Part shown: positions 1 through 11,889 of the stretch, one piece after another | How positions within the stretch are numbered: the first letter of the stretch is position 1 | Layout: every line of letters starts with the position of its first letter | Assembly (NCBI GenBank): GCA_963556495.2 | Contig: OY747712.1 | Span: 13,194,735-13,258,734 of the forward strand | Direction of reading: 5' to 3' | From: Valencia hispanica | Taxonomy: Eukaryota > Chordata > Actinopteri > Cyprinodontiformes > Valenciidae | Length of the DNA stretch: 64,000 nucleotides | Program-made: the position numbers and the translations under genes | The notes under the pieces: model-generated | Database searches by the model: none | What the model saw: only the letters and a program-made list of their open reading frames with translations | Told to the model about the DNA's origin: nothing

Positions 1-1330
1 GTACTGCTCCTGTCAGATAAGAACAGATAACTGAGGATATAATTCACAGAAACTGGTCAGATGAGTCTCAACTTCAGCTGCAACATTTGGAGATCAGTCA
101 TCAGATCTCAGTACAACAGAGCACCTTTAGGATGTGGTGTAATGGGAAATAGTCATCATGGTTGTGCACCTTGTTAAGCCTTGTTAAAGAAATAAGCCTG
201 GTCAGAAAGCAAGAAGGGGCTTCAACCAAATATGGAATAAAAACCTCAGTGTGTATTTGAAAACACTATTGTACTCCAAAATGTTCTTAAATCCAGGTTG
301 TGTATTTAAACTCTCCTTTCGGTCAGACAGTGCATCATGACAGCTAATAAACCAAAAGTGTCAGGCATCCACACTTCTTTGGTTCTCTTTGTGATAGCCT
401 CAGAAGGTGCAGTGACAAGGCTGATGTATTAACTAATAACCAAATGGCTGCGAGCGTTGCTACAGAGCCCGTTCATGTCTCTAAAGTGCTGTATACACAG
501 AGCTGCACAGGAGTAATGGACATGATCTAATTTATAACGTCGCGGGAACTAATGAGCTAAGGGAATGCTGAGAAAATAACATTTTTAGTCTGCCTTACCT
601 TAAAAAAGAGAAAGATATCTGACATTTTAACTTTAGTCACACCGACTGCACTCAAACTCACCTAAAATGCAATCTGAATCCATACTCCATACACCCCAGG
701 TATAATAGGCTTTTCTGTCGTGTCCACAGATGAAACTGAGCAAGGACAATGCCATGATCAGGATATATTCAATGTGAGCAAATTTGTTCCTGCTGAGCAT
801 TTGACCTCTGAAACATGTTAGCAAGAGAAATGTGCTCGCCAGGGCCAGATGGTGCTGCAGAATGTACAATTACTGTAGCTCAGGGACGCTTTAGAAGAAA
901 AATTATAAAACATGAGAGATGAAGGGAAGAAAGAGAGGTGGAAGGTCCAAACTGTACAAATATTTGCTTTTTCTGCTCTGCCTTTGAAAATGTTGGAATG
1001 GACCTAGTTTTGTTTAACAGCCTCATGAAAAATTATTTCATGCTTGAATGGTTTAGGAAGCAGTTCAAACAACTAAGACTCTAAAATGTAATCAGGCTGA
1101 GGGGGGATGGTAATGCTAACATCTGTGTAGGTTCAAAATTAGGTACATTTTAAATTTCCATACAGTGAAACATATTTTGTTTAAAGATTTGTGTCTTTGC
1201 TAAGAGAACCGAACTTGGTTAAAGGTGTGATCTAAAATGCATTGCAAAAGCATTTTCTCTGTATGGATTATTTTTGTAAATTAGGCCCCCATCTATTAGC
1301 AGTTCAGTATTCACTGATTCACCTATGTGC
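1..1330. other. Unassigned upstream intergenic DNA
   Basis: I see no convincing exon, RNA gene or recognisable mobile element here. Short open frames occur on both strands but lack recognisable motifs, splice context or codon bias. Confidence 0.5.
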
Positions 1331-1334
1331 AATG

Positions 1335-2150
1335 CTACTTGACTATTGGTTGCCATTTGCAAACATGGACAGTATATAAGATAGACGGAGCCTCCGTGAT
1401 GTCACCTGTAGGTTTTGAGTTGGAGCTGAGAGTGGGGCTGTGAGTGTGGGGGTGGATGATTGACACTCTGAGCCGATGTATCTACGAGCTAACCCGGAGC
1501 TAACTGAAGCTAACGGAGGTTAGGGGACGTTTTTAGCCACTCTGCTACACCTCTGCCTTCTAGGCAGATTCCATAATTTTGTCAAATAAAAGCATGAGGC
1601 CTTGTTGGTCCATAACTTTCAATAAAACAATGTAACAAGTTTTACTTATCAATATATAAACAAGAAATGTGATAGTTTCAACCGATTTTGGACCAAGCAG
1701 CAGAAATATAATTTTACTTACCTAAAACAATAGAGACTTCTTGGACGGTCTGTTGGTACCACAGCAAGCCATCTTTGTCCAATAAGTGCATGATTAACAT
1801 CCAAACACGAATAAACATTGTGGACGCAACTGATGGTCAAGTTCAGAGAAACAAAATAGCGTTGACTGTTAACATGAGTCCGAAAGCTGCGGCCATCGCT
1901 GGAGCAAGCAGGGGGGAGCAAGCCGCTAACCACCAGTGCTAGTGCTGATTGCTCATCTGAGATCTGTCAATAAAAACAACATGCCCCTTATTCATAATTT
2001 CAAGGTTAAATTATATCTAAACGGATGAGTTATAAAAAAATTCACCCCCCTCAGAGTTGTCATGATGGTAAACGTGACCTATTAAACCTAAAATCGTTTT
2101 TTTGAACCAGGCTGTAAAACATGATTATTTTTGCTGTGAAGTTGGCCTTT
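1335..2150. repeat. Possible interspersed repeat, unclassified
   Basis: The stretch holds features common in fish non-autonomous repeats: a GTATATAAGATAGACGG-like segment near 1373, a short run of GAGCTAAC-type repeats near 1485-1515, and no coding capacity. Its ends are not resolved and I have no terminal repeats to show, so repeat status is recognition only. Confidence 0.25.
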
Positions 2151-2160
2151 TTTTAAGTCA

Positions 2161-2460
2161 ATGCTCCTTTTTGGAGTCAGCCGCTTGTGGATAAGGGAGG
2201 AACTGCAATTTCTGTCACTTCTGGATTGGCTTCACATTTGGCTGGCGGAGTTTGCAAAGCAACCAATCCAGGAGTCCCATTTATTTTCGTTAGTGCTGAT
2301 TGGCTGTCCCCCCAAGAGTAGAGATAAGGAAGACCGTAGATTAGCTTGTACAGCAGTGCTAAAATGGTTTCCACTGTATGTATTAATGCGTTATAAGTTA
2401 AATTTGTGTTTAAACTATTAAAGTACAACAGTTATACATTATTTCAGAAGGAGGTTTCAA
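2161..2460 (+). repeat. Interspersed repeat, related to 8254-8612
   Basis: Blocks such as TTTGCAAAGCAACCA, CCATTTATT, GGAAGAC, TATTAATGC and AACTATTAAA occur in the same order here and at about 8420-8600, so the two are diverged copies of one family. The 8.3-kb copy has a pogo-like 5' end; this one lacks clear ends. The open frames on both strands are by-products. Confidence 0.5.
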
Positions 2461-4730
2461 GTGTTTTAGATATTTGCACGCTGCTTTTTTTCCTACTTCC
2501 CCCAAATACTGGAGTGATTTTTATAGCAAAGATAACAAAAGTAAATGTAAAATGGTTCTAGGTTGTTCTAGTTTGTGCTGGTTTTTTTCTTAATCGTTTT
2601 TTTAATTCTGAAAGAGACTGTAGTGGCTGCTGCAGCTCCCTGTCTGTGTGATGTGACCTACACTGTGGCTTCTGCTCAAATCATATTCAGTTTTACTGGC
2701 TAGTGTTTTTGTCTGGTCTGGGGACAAATAAACTGGAACATCACTGAAATATGTCAAAAACTGAATTATCAACAAGGCATATCAAAACAAAGTAGACATG
2801 CTAATTTTAGCCTAGTACCAGAGATGCAGACTCGAGTTTCAGACTCAGACTCAAGTCTCAAAAACAAATATGAGCACTAACAGTTCCAGACTTATTTTAA
2901 ACCTGAGCTCTAAATCTCATGTTTTGAAGCAGATCCCTGATTTATGTTCAAATGACTCTCAGAAAACACAACAAAATTGTTCAACAAGTTTAGTGATAAC
3001 ATAAATTATATTTCATCAGGGGAATGTCTGAAGGAACAGGAGGACAGATGAGTATAGCAGTATTGGTGAGGGAACAGGTAGATCATGTTGGGGACTTTTG
3101 TGTCAGAGTTAGCAGATTTCAGGAAGTGTTATGGTAAGGCAGAATCCAGGTAGATGCAGAAATGAGGAATGAGCATTGGAGGGTAGACAAATAAGAGCTA
3201 AGAGACCCCAGGGGACATATTTCCATTTTGGATTGGTTGTTAGCAGGACATTAGGCTGGCTTCCTCATATTTCAATAAAGATACCCCCGATTACTTTAGG
3301 GACATTAAATGTATCCCATATTTATTTTATCTTCATCATACTAATTAAAGTAGAGCAATATCCTAGAACTATTTCAGACAGTGCAATTAATGGTAAGATT
3401 CTGCTTCTTCTGGTTGCTAGATGTTAGAAACTTAATTATAAAGGAACATTTTCTTAACTTAAAACATTCATATAAAATTAATTTTGTTCACTGAGGCTGA
3501 CAGTTTAAAAATATCATTGAGTCTAATTATCCATGTTTCTGACATCTCATTTCAATTAAACTCCTCTGCCATCACTTCCTGTTTTCCTGACGTGTTGCAT
3601 TAACATCCATCTTGGCGCTTTGTTGACAGCCAATTAGTCAGGTTCGTCTGACAAACATCAAGTCAAAGCTCAGCGTAACAAATCACCTTCCACTGGGCGC
3701 CAATCTCCAGCTGTGTTTGTTTTCTCTGCAGCTTCAAGTCATTTGCATATTTCATCAGGGCTGTACAAGACATAAGTGTCGTGTTTTTGGGGATTTTGCC
3801 TGATTTTTATATCCTGTTAATTGGTGCACATCACTGATTTCAACACTGAAAACTGTAACCATTCTTTTTTTACGGTGGCAAATATATTTAAAACAGGATT
3901 TTTACATAAGCCATGTAAAAAGGCCCAAAACCTTTATTTCCCCATTTTCTGACATTAAATCTGGCAAAAAGTTTCCTAAATTAGGTGAATTAAGATGACC
4001 AAAATTATTAAATGCGATAATAACATTCCTTTTCTTACTTTTTGGTAGAATTGCCTGAAACTGAAAACATCCACAAGCTTGTTAAAACAGTTTTTCTGCA
4101 ATTTTTGGGCCTATCCTGACAGAACTAGTGTAAATATTTTTATGGGACTGAGATCAGGACGTTTTTATGGTCACACTAAAACATTTGACTTTGGTATCTT
4201 TAAGCCACTTTCTAACTAATTTGACTGTGTGCTTAGGGTAACTGTCTGTTTGTAGAATCAACTTATGGCAAGGCTTTAACATAGATGATGTTTCTAAATA
4301 TTGATTAAATATTTTCGCATAGTGTTTCCATTATTTTGTGAGGAATGCTAATCTGTCTTGGAGCTCACACAGCATAGACCATCCAGCTGTGTAGTTCACA
4401 CTTGGGATGATGTCAGTCTTGCAAGTTTCCACAATTTTCTTCCAAATTTACTGTGGTTATCATGGCAGAACACTTACTGTCTTACTCCTTTCTTTATTGC
4501 CATATGCTGGCTTTTTTGAAAACACCTAAACATTAGGAAATTAGGGAGATTGTGTGGAATATCAAGTTCTGTTACTTTGTTGAAGTATGCATGTCACATT
4601 TAATGCACCCTGGTGAAAAGTTAATGTATCCTGAATTCAGTGGGATGGAATTCACAGTGTTCTGCTGCATCATGTACTCATGTACAGTTTGACATAATGC
4701 CACCATTTCGTAAATTTTAGAATTTTTTTT
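2461..4730. other. Unassigned intergenic DNA
   Basis: No gene is visible. About 2830-2870 holds a short degenerate GACTC-rich repeat. About 3540-3780 is less AT-biased than its surroundings and contains an intact POU octamer ATTTGCAT at 3741-3748, so it could be a conserved non-coding element; this needs alignment to other fish. Confidence 0.35.
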
Positions 4731-5519
4731 TAGGGCTGTCAAAATGAATGCATTAATGCGGGTTGATTAATTTGTGGAATTAATGCCATTAATTTTTTTA
4801 ACGCAATTAACGCATGCACAGAATGACCTGCCCTGTTTACCCCACAATTAAACCCGCGCTGCTTTCAGTGCTCGCTTGTCACGTAAACAGTATGACAACT
4901 GTTTGATAACTGCAAATAATAACAGTGGGAATCATGGAGTAATGTAAAGGTTCGGGTTTTAATAAACAAATAATCCCGCTTTTAGTCAGAAAATTTCAAT
5001 TAAAAAATACTTAATTCCTCCCAGAGACAAATTAAGTGTTATTGTAGCTCATATTTTTTAATTTTTCAAGGAGCTATTGTAGATCCTGATGGCTGTAAGC
5101 AGGAATGATCTACTGTAGCAGTCTGTGTCGCAGCAAAACTGAAGAAGCCTCTGACCAAAGACACCGCTGTTGTAGGATAGCCCCATGAAGAGGATGCTCA
5201 GGGTTGTCCAAAATTGAATAAGAAACTGTCAGCTTTACATTCAGAAAATGTTAACCAGTTAGGTTGCCTTAGCAACTGGCTAAAAGATTAATAGGTAAAA
5301 AGTTCCATGTGTAAATGTGATTGTGGAATTCAAAACAAAAGTTCCATGCATCTCTTCTGTATTTCCTTAAAAAAAGAGCAACAGCTTCCGGTTTCGTCCT
5401 TTATTTACACCAAAAGTTTTACTTTTTCTGTCATATTTGGGAATGTTAATTAATCGTGATTAATTTACAGCTAACCTGTGATTAATTAGATTAAAATTTT
5501 TTATCGTTTGACAGCCCTA
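4731..5519. mobile_element. hAT-like non-autonomous DNA transposon
   Basis: The ends are a perfect 13-bp inverted repeat, TAGGGCTGTCAAA at 4731-4743 and its complement at 5507-5519. Next to them are ATTAAT/AACGC-rich subterminal regions typical of a widespread vertebrate non-autonomous family. Both flanks are T runs of 7-9 bases, which would fit an 8-bp duplication of poly-T but cannot be called with certainty. There is no transposase. A LINE 3'-end fragment lies inside it. Confidence 0.7.
5000..5225 (-). mobile_element. Rex1-like LINE 3'-end fragment
   Basis: Read on the minus strand, this matches the 3' end of the LINE copy at 23.97-24.23 kb. It shares the GACAACCCTGAGCATCCTC block, the CAGAGGCTTCTTCAG block, the AGCCATCAG block and a degenerate terminal GGGA..TTAA. 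It lies entirely inside the hAT-like element at 4731-5519, so it either inserted there or was carried as cargo. It encodes only the tail of the LINE ORF and is not functional. Confidence 0.6.
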
Positions 5520-5704
5520 TTTTTTTATATCAAAGGGATCAGTTGACGATCTGGGAATTAAATTCAAATGCTCTGAGTGCCTCCATATGGTCAGATAATT
5601 ATTACCGGCATTAATCAGAAGACGAGGCATGTTATAGATTTCATTTTCAGCCATCCCACATCCCCAGGTGAGGAAATGATCTCCAAAGGGTAATATGAGA
5701 TTAT

Positions 5705-6173
5705 GGTCGTTTTCACACCTGCCAGGGATCAAAATTGGAATATTGTTCCTTTTTTTTTTAGCTTGGAGACCAACCAAACTTTTTTAGCTAAATGTTTACT
5801 TTCTTTTCTGTGGTGGTGCAGCTCAAGAAGCGCTCAACACAGAGACACCTCGTGTTCCACGAAATGTAAACTAACATGGTGCAGCATCAGATTTTAGGAT
5901 TGCGATGGTTGTCTTTGGATAATGTTCCAGATAAATACGTTGCAGCAATGGGCTCAGCATGAGCAGAGAACCAGGCAGAGTTGTTGTTTTGTTTTGTTTT
6001 GTTTGTGTTTACTGAGAATGCCCTGCGCTAGAGTCTGCTTCCTGCTTTTGGAGCAGCTCTGGCCCGCTTGGCATTCACATATGCAATCGAACCACACCAG
6101 AGTTCACTTCAACCGAGTTGAGACCTAGGTTTTTAGGTGGACCAGAGTTTGCTTTTTTGGTGTGAATGCACCC
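5705..6173. mobile_element. PIF/Harbinger-like MITE, degraded
   Basis: The left end GGTCGTTTTCACACC (5705-5719) and the right end, which reads GGGTGCATTCACACC on the minus strand (ending at 6173), form an imperfect terminal inverted repeat. It resembles the GGGTGCTTTCACACC end of the element at 32713. The inner right part carries CCAGAGTTCACTTCAA, also typical of that group. The TWA target duplication is not preserved. A (TTTTG)n tract lies near 5982-6002. Confidence 0.45.
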
Positions 6174-8250
6174 ACAGTGATGTCACTCTTGGGGTCATTG
6201 CTGCAGCATTTATTTGCAGTTGCTTTGAGTCTGTAGCAGTGCAGTGGCACACATGTAAGTGCTGTGGTGCTCTAGAGGTAGATTTTTTCAACATGTCCAA
6301 ATCCTCATCCTGGTATATCTGGTTTACTACTTATTGTGTTTGCTACAGTGTCAAATGCATATGGAGGCGATGTCGGAGTGTTATTTTCATATGGTATCAT
6401 CTCTTCTCAACATTAAAAAAACAGCTAAGTTCTTTTCTGGGATTTGTAAACTATAACAGCTTTTTTTGTTGCTGTAGGAGTAATGGCTTCTTCCTCGCTG
6501 AGAGGCCTTTCAGCGCATGTCAGTGCAGGACTTTTTTCACTCTGAATATTGAAACTCCATTACAGCTTCAGTCAGCACATTCTCAATATCTTCTGTTTTT
6601 ATTCCTGGGGACTGATGCAAACATTTCTCACCAAAACATGTTTATGTCTTCTTCCTGGCCAAGTTGTGGCTAAACAATAGTATGGTGCCTTACATACATA
6701 TAATTGTTTTAACAGATGAATGCGACACCTTCAGGCATGTGGAAATTGTACCCAGGGAAGAATCAGAGGGGTTGAGGTTCACAACTCTCTTCCTGATATA
6801 GTGTACATCCACAGCTCTGGGTCCATTTTAACTCCTGCATGTCCCAAATATTTTGGAGGCATAGTAATGTTAGTGTATGGCATTTGAAAAACAGAAATAA
6901 TTTTGACTTCCTCACTGGCTTCGAACAGTAAAAGTTTAGTCTGATTTAAATGCAGGCAGCGAGGGGAAAAAAGGTATAGTGTATGTAAAAATTAGCATTC
7001 AGGGGTTCGCAAACCCTGTTCTTTTAAGTTTTCTCTGCAAGCAAACATTTCACATCATGTATAAATTGGAAAACGTGTGAAAACTAAAGCAGCATGTCAT
7101 TTTTATAATTAATTTCATACAGCTTTTATAAAGCCTCTAACCATGCCTTCATGTAGCTGCTCTGGTGCCTCAGTATCGACTTCACTTTGGTTACCTCGTT
7201 CTTATAACCTCCTGACTAAAGAAATACGACTGCTGCACTAATTAGCTGGTGTTTAGACTGATTACGCCCACCTCTCTCTCCCCCAGGTAGCTCCAGCTCC
7301 TGCCTTCGCTTTCTCTGAGCACTCGGAGGAAAATGTACGGGAGCGGACACTAAATGTCAACGATTTCAAGATTATCTGAGAGAACAGAAAACATTTGACT
7401 GTGACTAATTGCAGCTGCAGCTCTGATTAAACAAATCTCTGTTGTCATGCGTGGCTTTCTTCTAAGATTTTCCATGCAATCATTAAACTACTTAAGGAGC
7501 AAAAGTACAGCAGGATCTTAAACTAAGGCTGTGTAACATACAGCCACAAGCTCAATAACGTTTCAGTTAATGTCCTTGTTTACATCCGTCTTCTCGCATC
7601 CTGTCAGCAGCCGTGATTGTAATCAAAACTTTATACCATCCTTCAGCTCCACCATGCCTGGATGTAATTGAGTTGTTTCCTGAAAAGTCTGCCTTGGTTC
7701 GTTTCAATCCATCAAGCCCTTCCGAAGTTTGTTTTCCTGTAGATGCATTAACTGCTGATTTTTTTATGCATCCTTCATACATTTTCACTTTTGTGCCAAC
7801 GACGTCCTGGAGTGTGTGACAGCAGAACAATGTGACTGACTGCTCCGTCAAATTCAATGCCAGGAGGTGTCAGCTGCTTTGAATGAGGGTGAGGATTGCT
7901 CTGTTACTGGATGTATTTTCTCAGAAAATAAGCGGCAAGTATTGAAAAAATTATTATGAGAATAAATTTCTATTAATGCTCTGATCCAAAAAAAATTTAT
8001 TAGCACAACTTCAGTCATCTCTTTCACAATAACCCAGCAGTGCTATTAGTATATACTATGCTACAGTAAACTTGGATTAAGCAAGATTGTTTTGACCTTT
8101 TTGCACAAATTTTCTAACAGTTCTAAGGCTGCAATAAAGGTCATCATTCCACACAGCTATTATTTATTAAACACAGATGAACACAGCATAGAAAACTTGA
8201 GTACACCCCATAATTCAACAGCTTGTAGTACCACCTCTGGCAGCAGTAAC
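6174..8250. other. Unassigned intergenic DNA
   Basis: No gene is supported. The 178-codon frame at 6137-6673 has no motif and runs out of repeat sequence. About 7140-7480 and 7560-7860 have a more balanced composition, with homeodomain-type TAATTAGC and TAATTGC sites, and could be conserved non-coding DNA. That is a guess from composition. Confidence 0.3.
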
Positions 8251-8253
8251 TAC

Positions 8254-8612
8254 AGTAGACCCCCACCTATTCACAATACAGTATTTTGCAGATCTTTCTA
8301 TGTAACATAACTCCAAATTGTTCACAGATTTGTTTGGGAGGGCATAGCTAAAATATTCTAAAGAGAGCAGCTTGGGAAGCTGAAATACATATGATCAATG
8401 CTAGTTGACTCCCTATTGGTTGGTGTTTGCAAAGCAACCAAAGGAGGAGTGCCATTTATTGTTGTTGCCATTAGAGATGAGGAAGACTCCAGATGTTGTG
8501 CCAAGACAGGTTCCAGTGCACATATTAATGCATATTAAGGTATATTTGATATTTGAACTATTAAAATAGGCAGTTATAAGCATTTTTAGAGGGGGTCTCT
8601 AGTATTGGTGGA
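8254..8612 (+). mobile_element. pogo-like MITE, degraded
   Basis: The 5' end CAGTAGACCCCCACCTATTC follows a TA and resembles the CAGTGGACCCCC end of pogo/Tigger-type fish MITEs, as at 12164. The interior is homologous to 2161-2460. The 3' side ends near a diverged GAGGGGGTCTCTAG, and an exact right terminus is not preserved. There is no coding capacity. Confidence 0.45.
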
Positions 8613-8646
8613 TATCAGTCTCTCACATTGTTGTGAGAGACTGATA
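8613..8646. repeat. Perfect 14-bp hairpin
   Basis: TATCAGTCTCTCAC (8613-8626) and its exact complement (8633-8646) are separated by a 6-base loop, ATTGTT. It lies at the boundary between the MITE and a Tc1-like relic. Confidence 0.85.
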
Positions 8647-8875
8647 AAATCTTGGGTCAGAATCTTGACCCACTCTTCTTTACTCCATTGCTTCAGCCTT
8701 TTGAGGTTTGTTTCTACACAGGTCCTTTAATCTCTCTTCGCTATCTGAACCAGATTGAGGTCTTCACTTTACCCGGGCCATTGCAATATCTTGAGTTGTT
8801 TCTTTTTATGCTATTTTGTTGTAGATCTACAGATATGTTGGGATCATCGTCCTGTTGTCGATGGTTAGTGGAGGT
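8640..8875 (-). pseudogene. Tc1-like transposase relic, C-terminal part
   Basis: On the minus strand this reads a decayed copy of the C-terminal half of a Tc1-like DD34E transposase. It shows QQDDDPN, which corresponds to the block around the second catalytic Asp (QQDNDPKH in intact relatives). After a frame change comes LKQWSKEEWVKIL, matching the conserved EEWAKIP segment. The N-terminal half and both terminal repeats are absent. It is a fossil fragment of a cut-and-paste transposon. Confidence 0.65.
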
Positions 8876-9008
8876 CCCAGGAAAACAGAAATGGAGTGGC
8901 AGACAGACAGACTGACGAGGAAGATCTAGAGGTAGCTTGGAGACCAGAGGCAAATGATGAGGATTTGATCCGGAGATCTAAAGACGGAACTTCAGAAGAG
9001 GAACGAAC

Positions 9009-9183
9009 TGGTTGGGGTGCCTGGCTGCTGGTGGCATTTCTGGGCCTGATCAGTCCTTTTTCGCACTGGACTTGGCTCCTGGGTCTTGGTCTTTGTGCGC
9101 TGAGGGGCGCTGGGGTCGGGCGTTTGGCCGGGTTCGGTCGGACTTGCGGGTGGACTGGCTGGGTAGTGGGCGTGCAGGGCAGG
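9009..9183 (+). mobile_element. Fragment of an L1-clade LINE 3' UTR
   Basis: This G-rich block matches 58480-58650 of the large L1 element. It shares GGGCCTGATCAGTCCTTTTT-like and CACTGGACTTGGCTCCTGGG segments and the final GGGCGTGCAGGGCAGGTG, with a deletion of about 14 bases and point changes. It has no ORF2 part, poly-A or target duplication. Open frames on both strands follow from high GC and are not genes. Confidence 0.75.
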
Positions 9184-10880
9184 TGCCCTAATTGAGGGCG
9201 TTTCTGTGAAAGGCCACATGTGGGATTTATCAATAGATTATTATTCTAAATTTCATTCGAAGGATAGAATATAGGACAGTTTCTATTAATTTTTGATAAA
9301 TGAGGGCCCAGGAGCAGCAGCTTGCTGAGAGTCCAATCCTCTGAGGCTTTCTGGTGTCTTTGGAAGACTCTCATTCTGCTGTTGTTCTCAGAAGGCTCTT
9401 AAAAATTTGATCCGTCAAATCATTTCACAGTATTCACACAGCAACATGTGTTCAAGGGAAAAAAGGATCCATGTGATGAAAGGTTTCACAACCTTCTGCA
9501 CCCAGAAGATGTCCAGCTGTCTTTGCAGCTGAGCCCGCTTGGTTCTTCTCCCTCCTATCGCTCTGAACTCTCCATGCTCCACATCATTCGTCACTCTCTC
9601 TTTGTCAGCCTCCATTCGCCCCTTCATCCACCTCCAGTAGAAAAACGTTACCTGGTCCCACTCCTCCAGATCTCCTGCCTGTCCAACCTCCGACGCATCT
9701 CTACCTGCAATAGGAATGGCACCAAAACAATCATCACTCTGTTCACCCACTCTCAGCCAACCTCCACTTGCCTCTCCCTGGAGCTCCACGCCTCACTGGT
9801 TATCCCACCTCATCAGCCCCTGACTATTTCCCGTTCTCCTGATCAGTCAATAACCCCTGACCTGTTTTCCACAGTACTTCCAATCCTGAACCTCCTGACA
9901 ATGCCCATTCACCTCCTGGTCAGTTTCAATAAACTTTCTAAAACTTTCTCACTGCTGTGGTTGTTGATGCTTCATAGTCTTAAAGCTGTTTATTTATGAC
10001 ACAAAGATAACCAGAGTAAATACAAAAATATTTTATTCATTAGCTACTGATATCAACCTGACCCTACATATGAGTAAATGCCCCCTAAATTTAATCACTG
10101 GTTGTGATATCAATAAATGACACCCTGAGTTTGTGATAAATGGCAATAAGTCTTTTTGGCCAACTCTTCCTCAGCCACACTAGAGGATTTCCAAGTATGA
10201 ATGGCCTATTCAAAGGTCTCATTTATTTGTTTGAAAAAAAAATGTTTTGGCTTGAGTCGTTTTCCATGGGGGGAATAAATTCTCTTACACTCTTGTTTCA
10301 GGGGGTTGAAGTTGGTCAGAGGAGTGTGTGGGCAGTTAAGACAAGATTAAAAGTCGTACTCATTAATATTCATCACATGCAAACGTCTCACTTCTGATGG
10401 GCTAACAGCAACGCAACTCTTATGCTGCTTTCGAACAAATAACTAACTTAGCGTTATACTCCGCTGGTGGTGTTTCAAAGACAAATCCAAAGTGTCTTTT
10501 CTCAACTCTTCTTTCTTTGGTAAAAAATGCAATGTTTATGTGTGATCTCCACAAATTAGCCCAAACGTGTTCTACTGTGTTGTGGAATGGCTAATGGTTA
10601 GTTTCTGCTAGGAAAGATGCGCTCTGTTCTCCCCTGGTTGCAAAATCTATACAGCCTTCTGGTGGGCGGTCGCAAGCCAAGATGGGCGAGACCATAAATA
10701 CTAATTTTCCCTGTGATGTAGAAGAGTCTGGCCTTTTCTGACTCACTTGTTTTTTTCTGTCTATTTCCTTTCTGTGGCTGATGCAGGCAATGGGGTTAGC
10801 AGAAAATGTTCACATGCAGCATCCATATGCAACCCAGAGTGACCGATCATATTTAAAAAAGAACAAGTATTACATGGTTT
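9184..10880. other. Unassigned intergenic DNA, partly repeat-like
   Basis: No gene is supported. About 9440-9950 is C-rich on the + strand and ends in an AATAAA-bearing TTTCAATAAACTTT, resembling the C-rich stretch at 19330-19960. Both may be tails of the same unclassified retroelement. The 183-codon frame 9448-9999 has low-complexity Ser/Leu/Pro composition and no domain. Confidence 0.3.
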
Positions 10881-10884
10881 ATTA

Positions 10885-11495
10885 GTGAAAGAGACCTTTA
10901 AGGTCACCCAACAGGATCACAATCAGACTAAGGTCATGAAAACATTTCCTTCAGGATTTCTTGTTTAAGAGAAGAATCGATTGTTCTAACAACTACTGCA
11001 AGTTGTGCAGGTTCTGAGGCAGCATGACGGCCCCAGACCATCATAATGCCACAGCTGTGTTCGATTGTCAACATGGTGTTATTTTTCTGAAATTCTGTGT
11101 TGCAATGTTGCACCTTTTCCAGTCCACAGAATACTTTCACAAAAGTCTTGGGGATCATTAATATGTTTTTTTGGCCAAATCTGAGACAAGCCTTTGTGTT
11201 ATTTTTGGTTAACAATGGTTCTAACATTCAAATTTTACCATGGATGCCATTCTTGATCAGTCTCTTTCCTGAATGAGTTGCTTATACACTTTTGGTGTGA
11301 TTTTTGTAGCTCATCCACTCCTGGGAATGTTCACTAGTGTTCTATGTTGTCTCCATTTGTGAATAATGGCTCTCAGTGTTATTCACTGGAGTCCCAAAGC
11401 CTATATATCTTTGTAAGCATTTCTAGACTGACAGATGTCAGTGACTTTTCTTCTTATCTGTTATTGAATTTCTTTAGATCGTGGCCTGATGTGTT
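10885..11495 (-). pseudogene. Tc1-like transposase relic (family A)
   Basis: Read on the minus strand, the order follows a Tc1-like transposase. There is a decayed N-terminal helix-turn-helix part (11300-11495, with the start codon lost), then a linker, then a central block at 10934-11227. That block contains CLRFGQKN, a degenerate version of the segment before the first catalytic Asp, then MMVWGRHAASEPAQLAVV and QEILKE. The WSDE-type first catalytic Asp is replaced, and the second Asp and Glu region is missing. No terminal repeats are seen. This is a dead, 3'-truncated element. Confidence 0.7.
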
Positions 11496-11889
11496 GCTTT
11501 TTGAGATCATTAGACCTACTTCATATTGACATGAGCTGTGTTTAATTCTTATTTCCTGTTACTGCTGATCTGGTTTGAACCTTGATTTATTCTTATGTTA
11601 GGTTTCTATGTTTCTGGTTTCTGTGTCTTTGCTTCCCAGCTCCCATATCAGCCATTTTCTCATATTTCCTCAGTTTTAGTTCTGTTACCTTCAGAGGTTG
11701 CCCTTACAACTGACATTTATTCAGCTAATCAGAATCATCTGTGTTCATTCTCGTGATCACATTTCCCAGTACTTAAGTCTCTCAGTTTCTGTCATTCTCT
11801 GCTGTATCCTATTGCTTCACTTGCCTTTGTTCCTATGTGGTTTCATCATGTGCTGTACGTTTCTCAATTTTTTTCACCACCCTTCCAGC

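Noticed and set aside
6137..6673. 178-codon open frame
   Set aside because: Overlaps the end of a MITE, has many Cys/Ser/Phe from T-rich DNA and no motif.
9448..9999. 183-codon open frame
   Set aside because: Low-complexity Ser/Leu/Pro content, no domain, no splice context, in repeat-like C-rich DNA similar to 19.4-19.9 kb.
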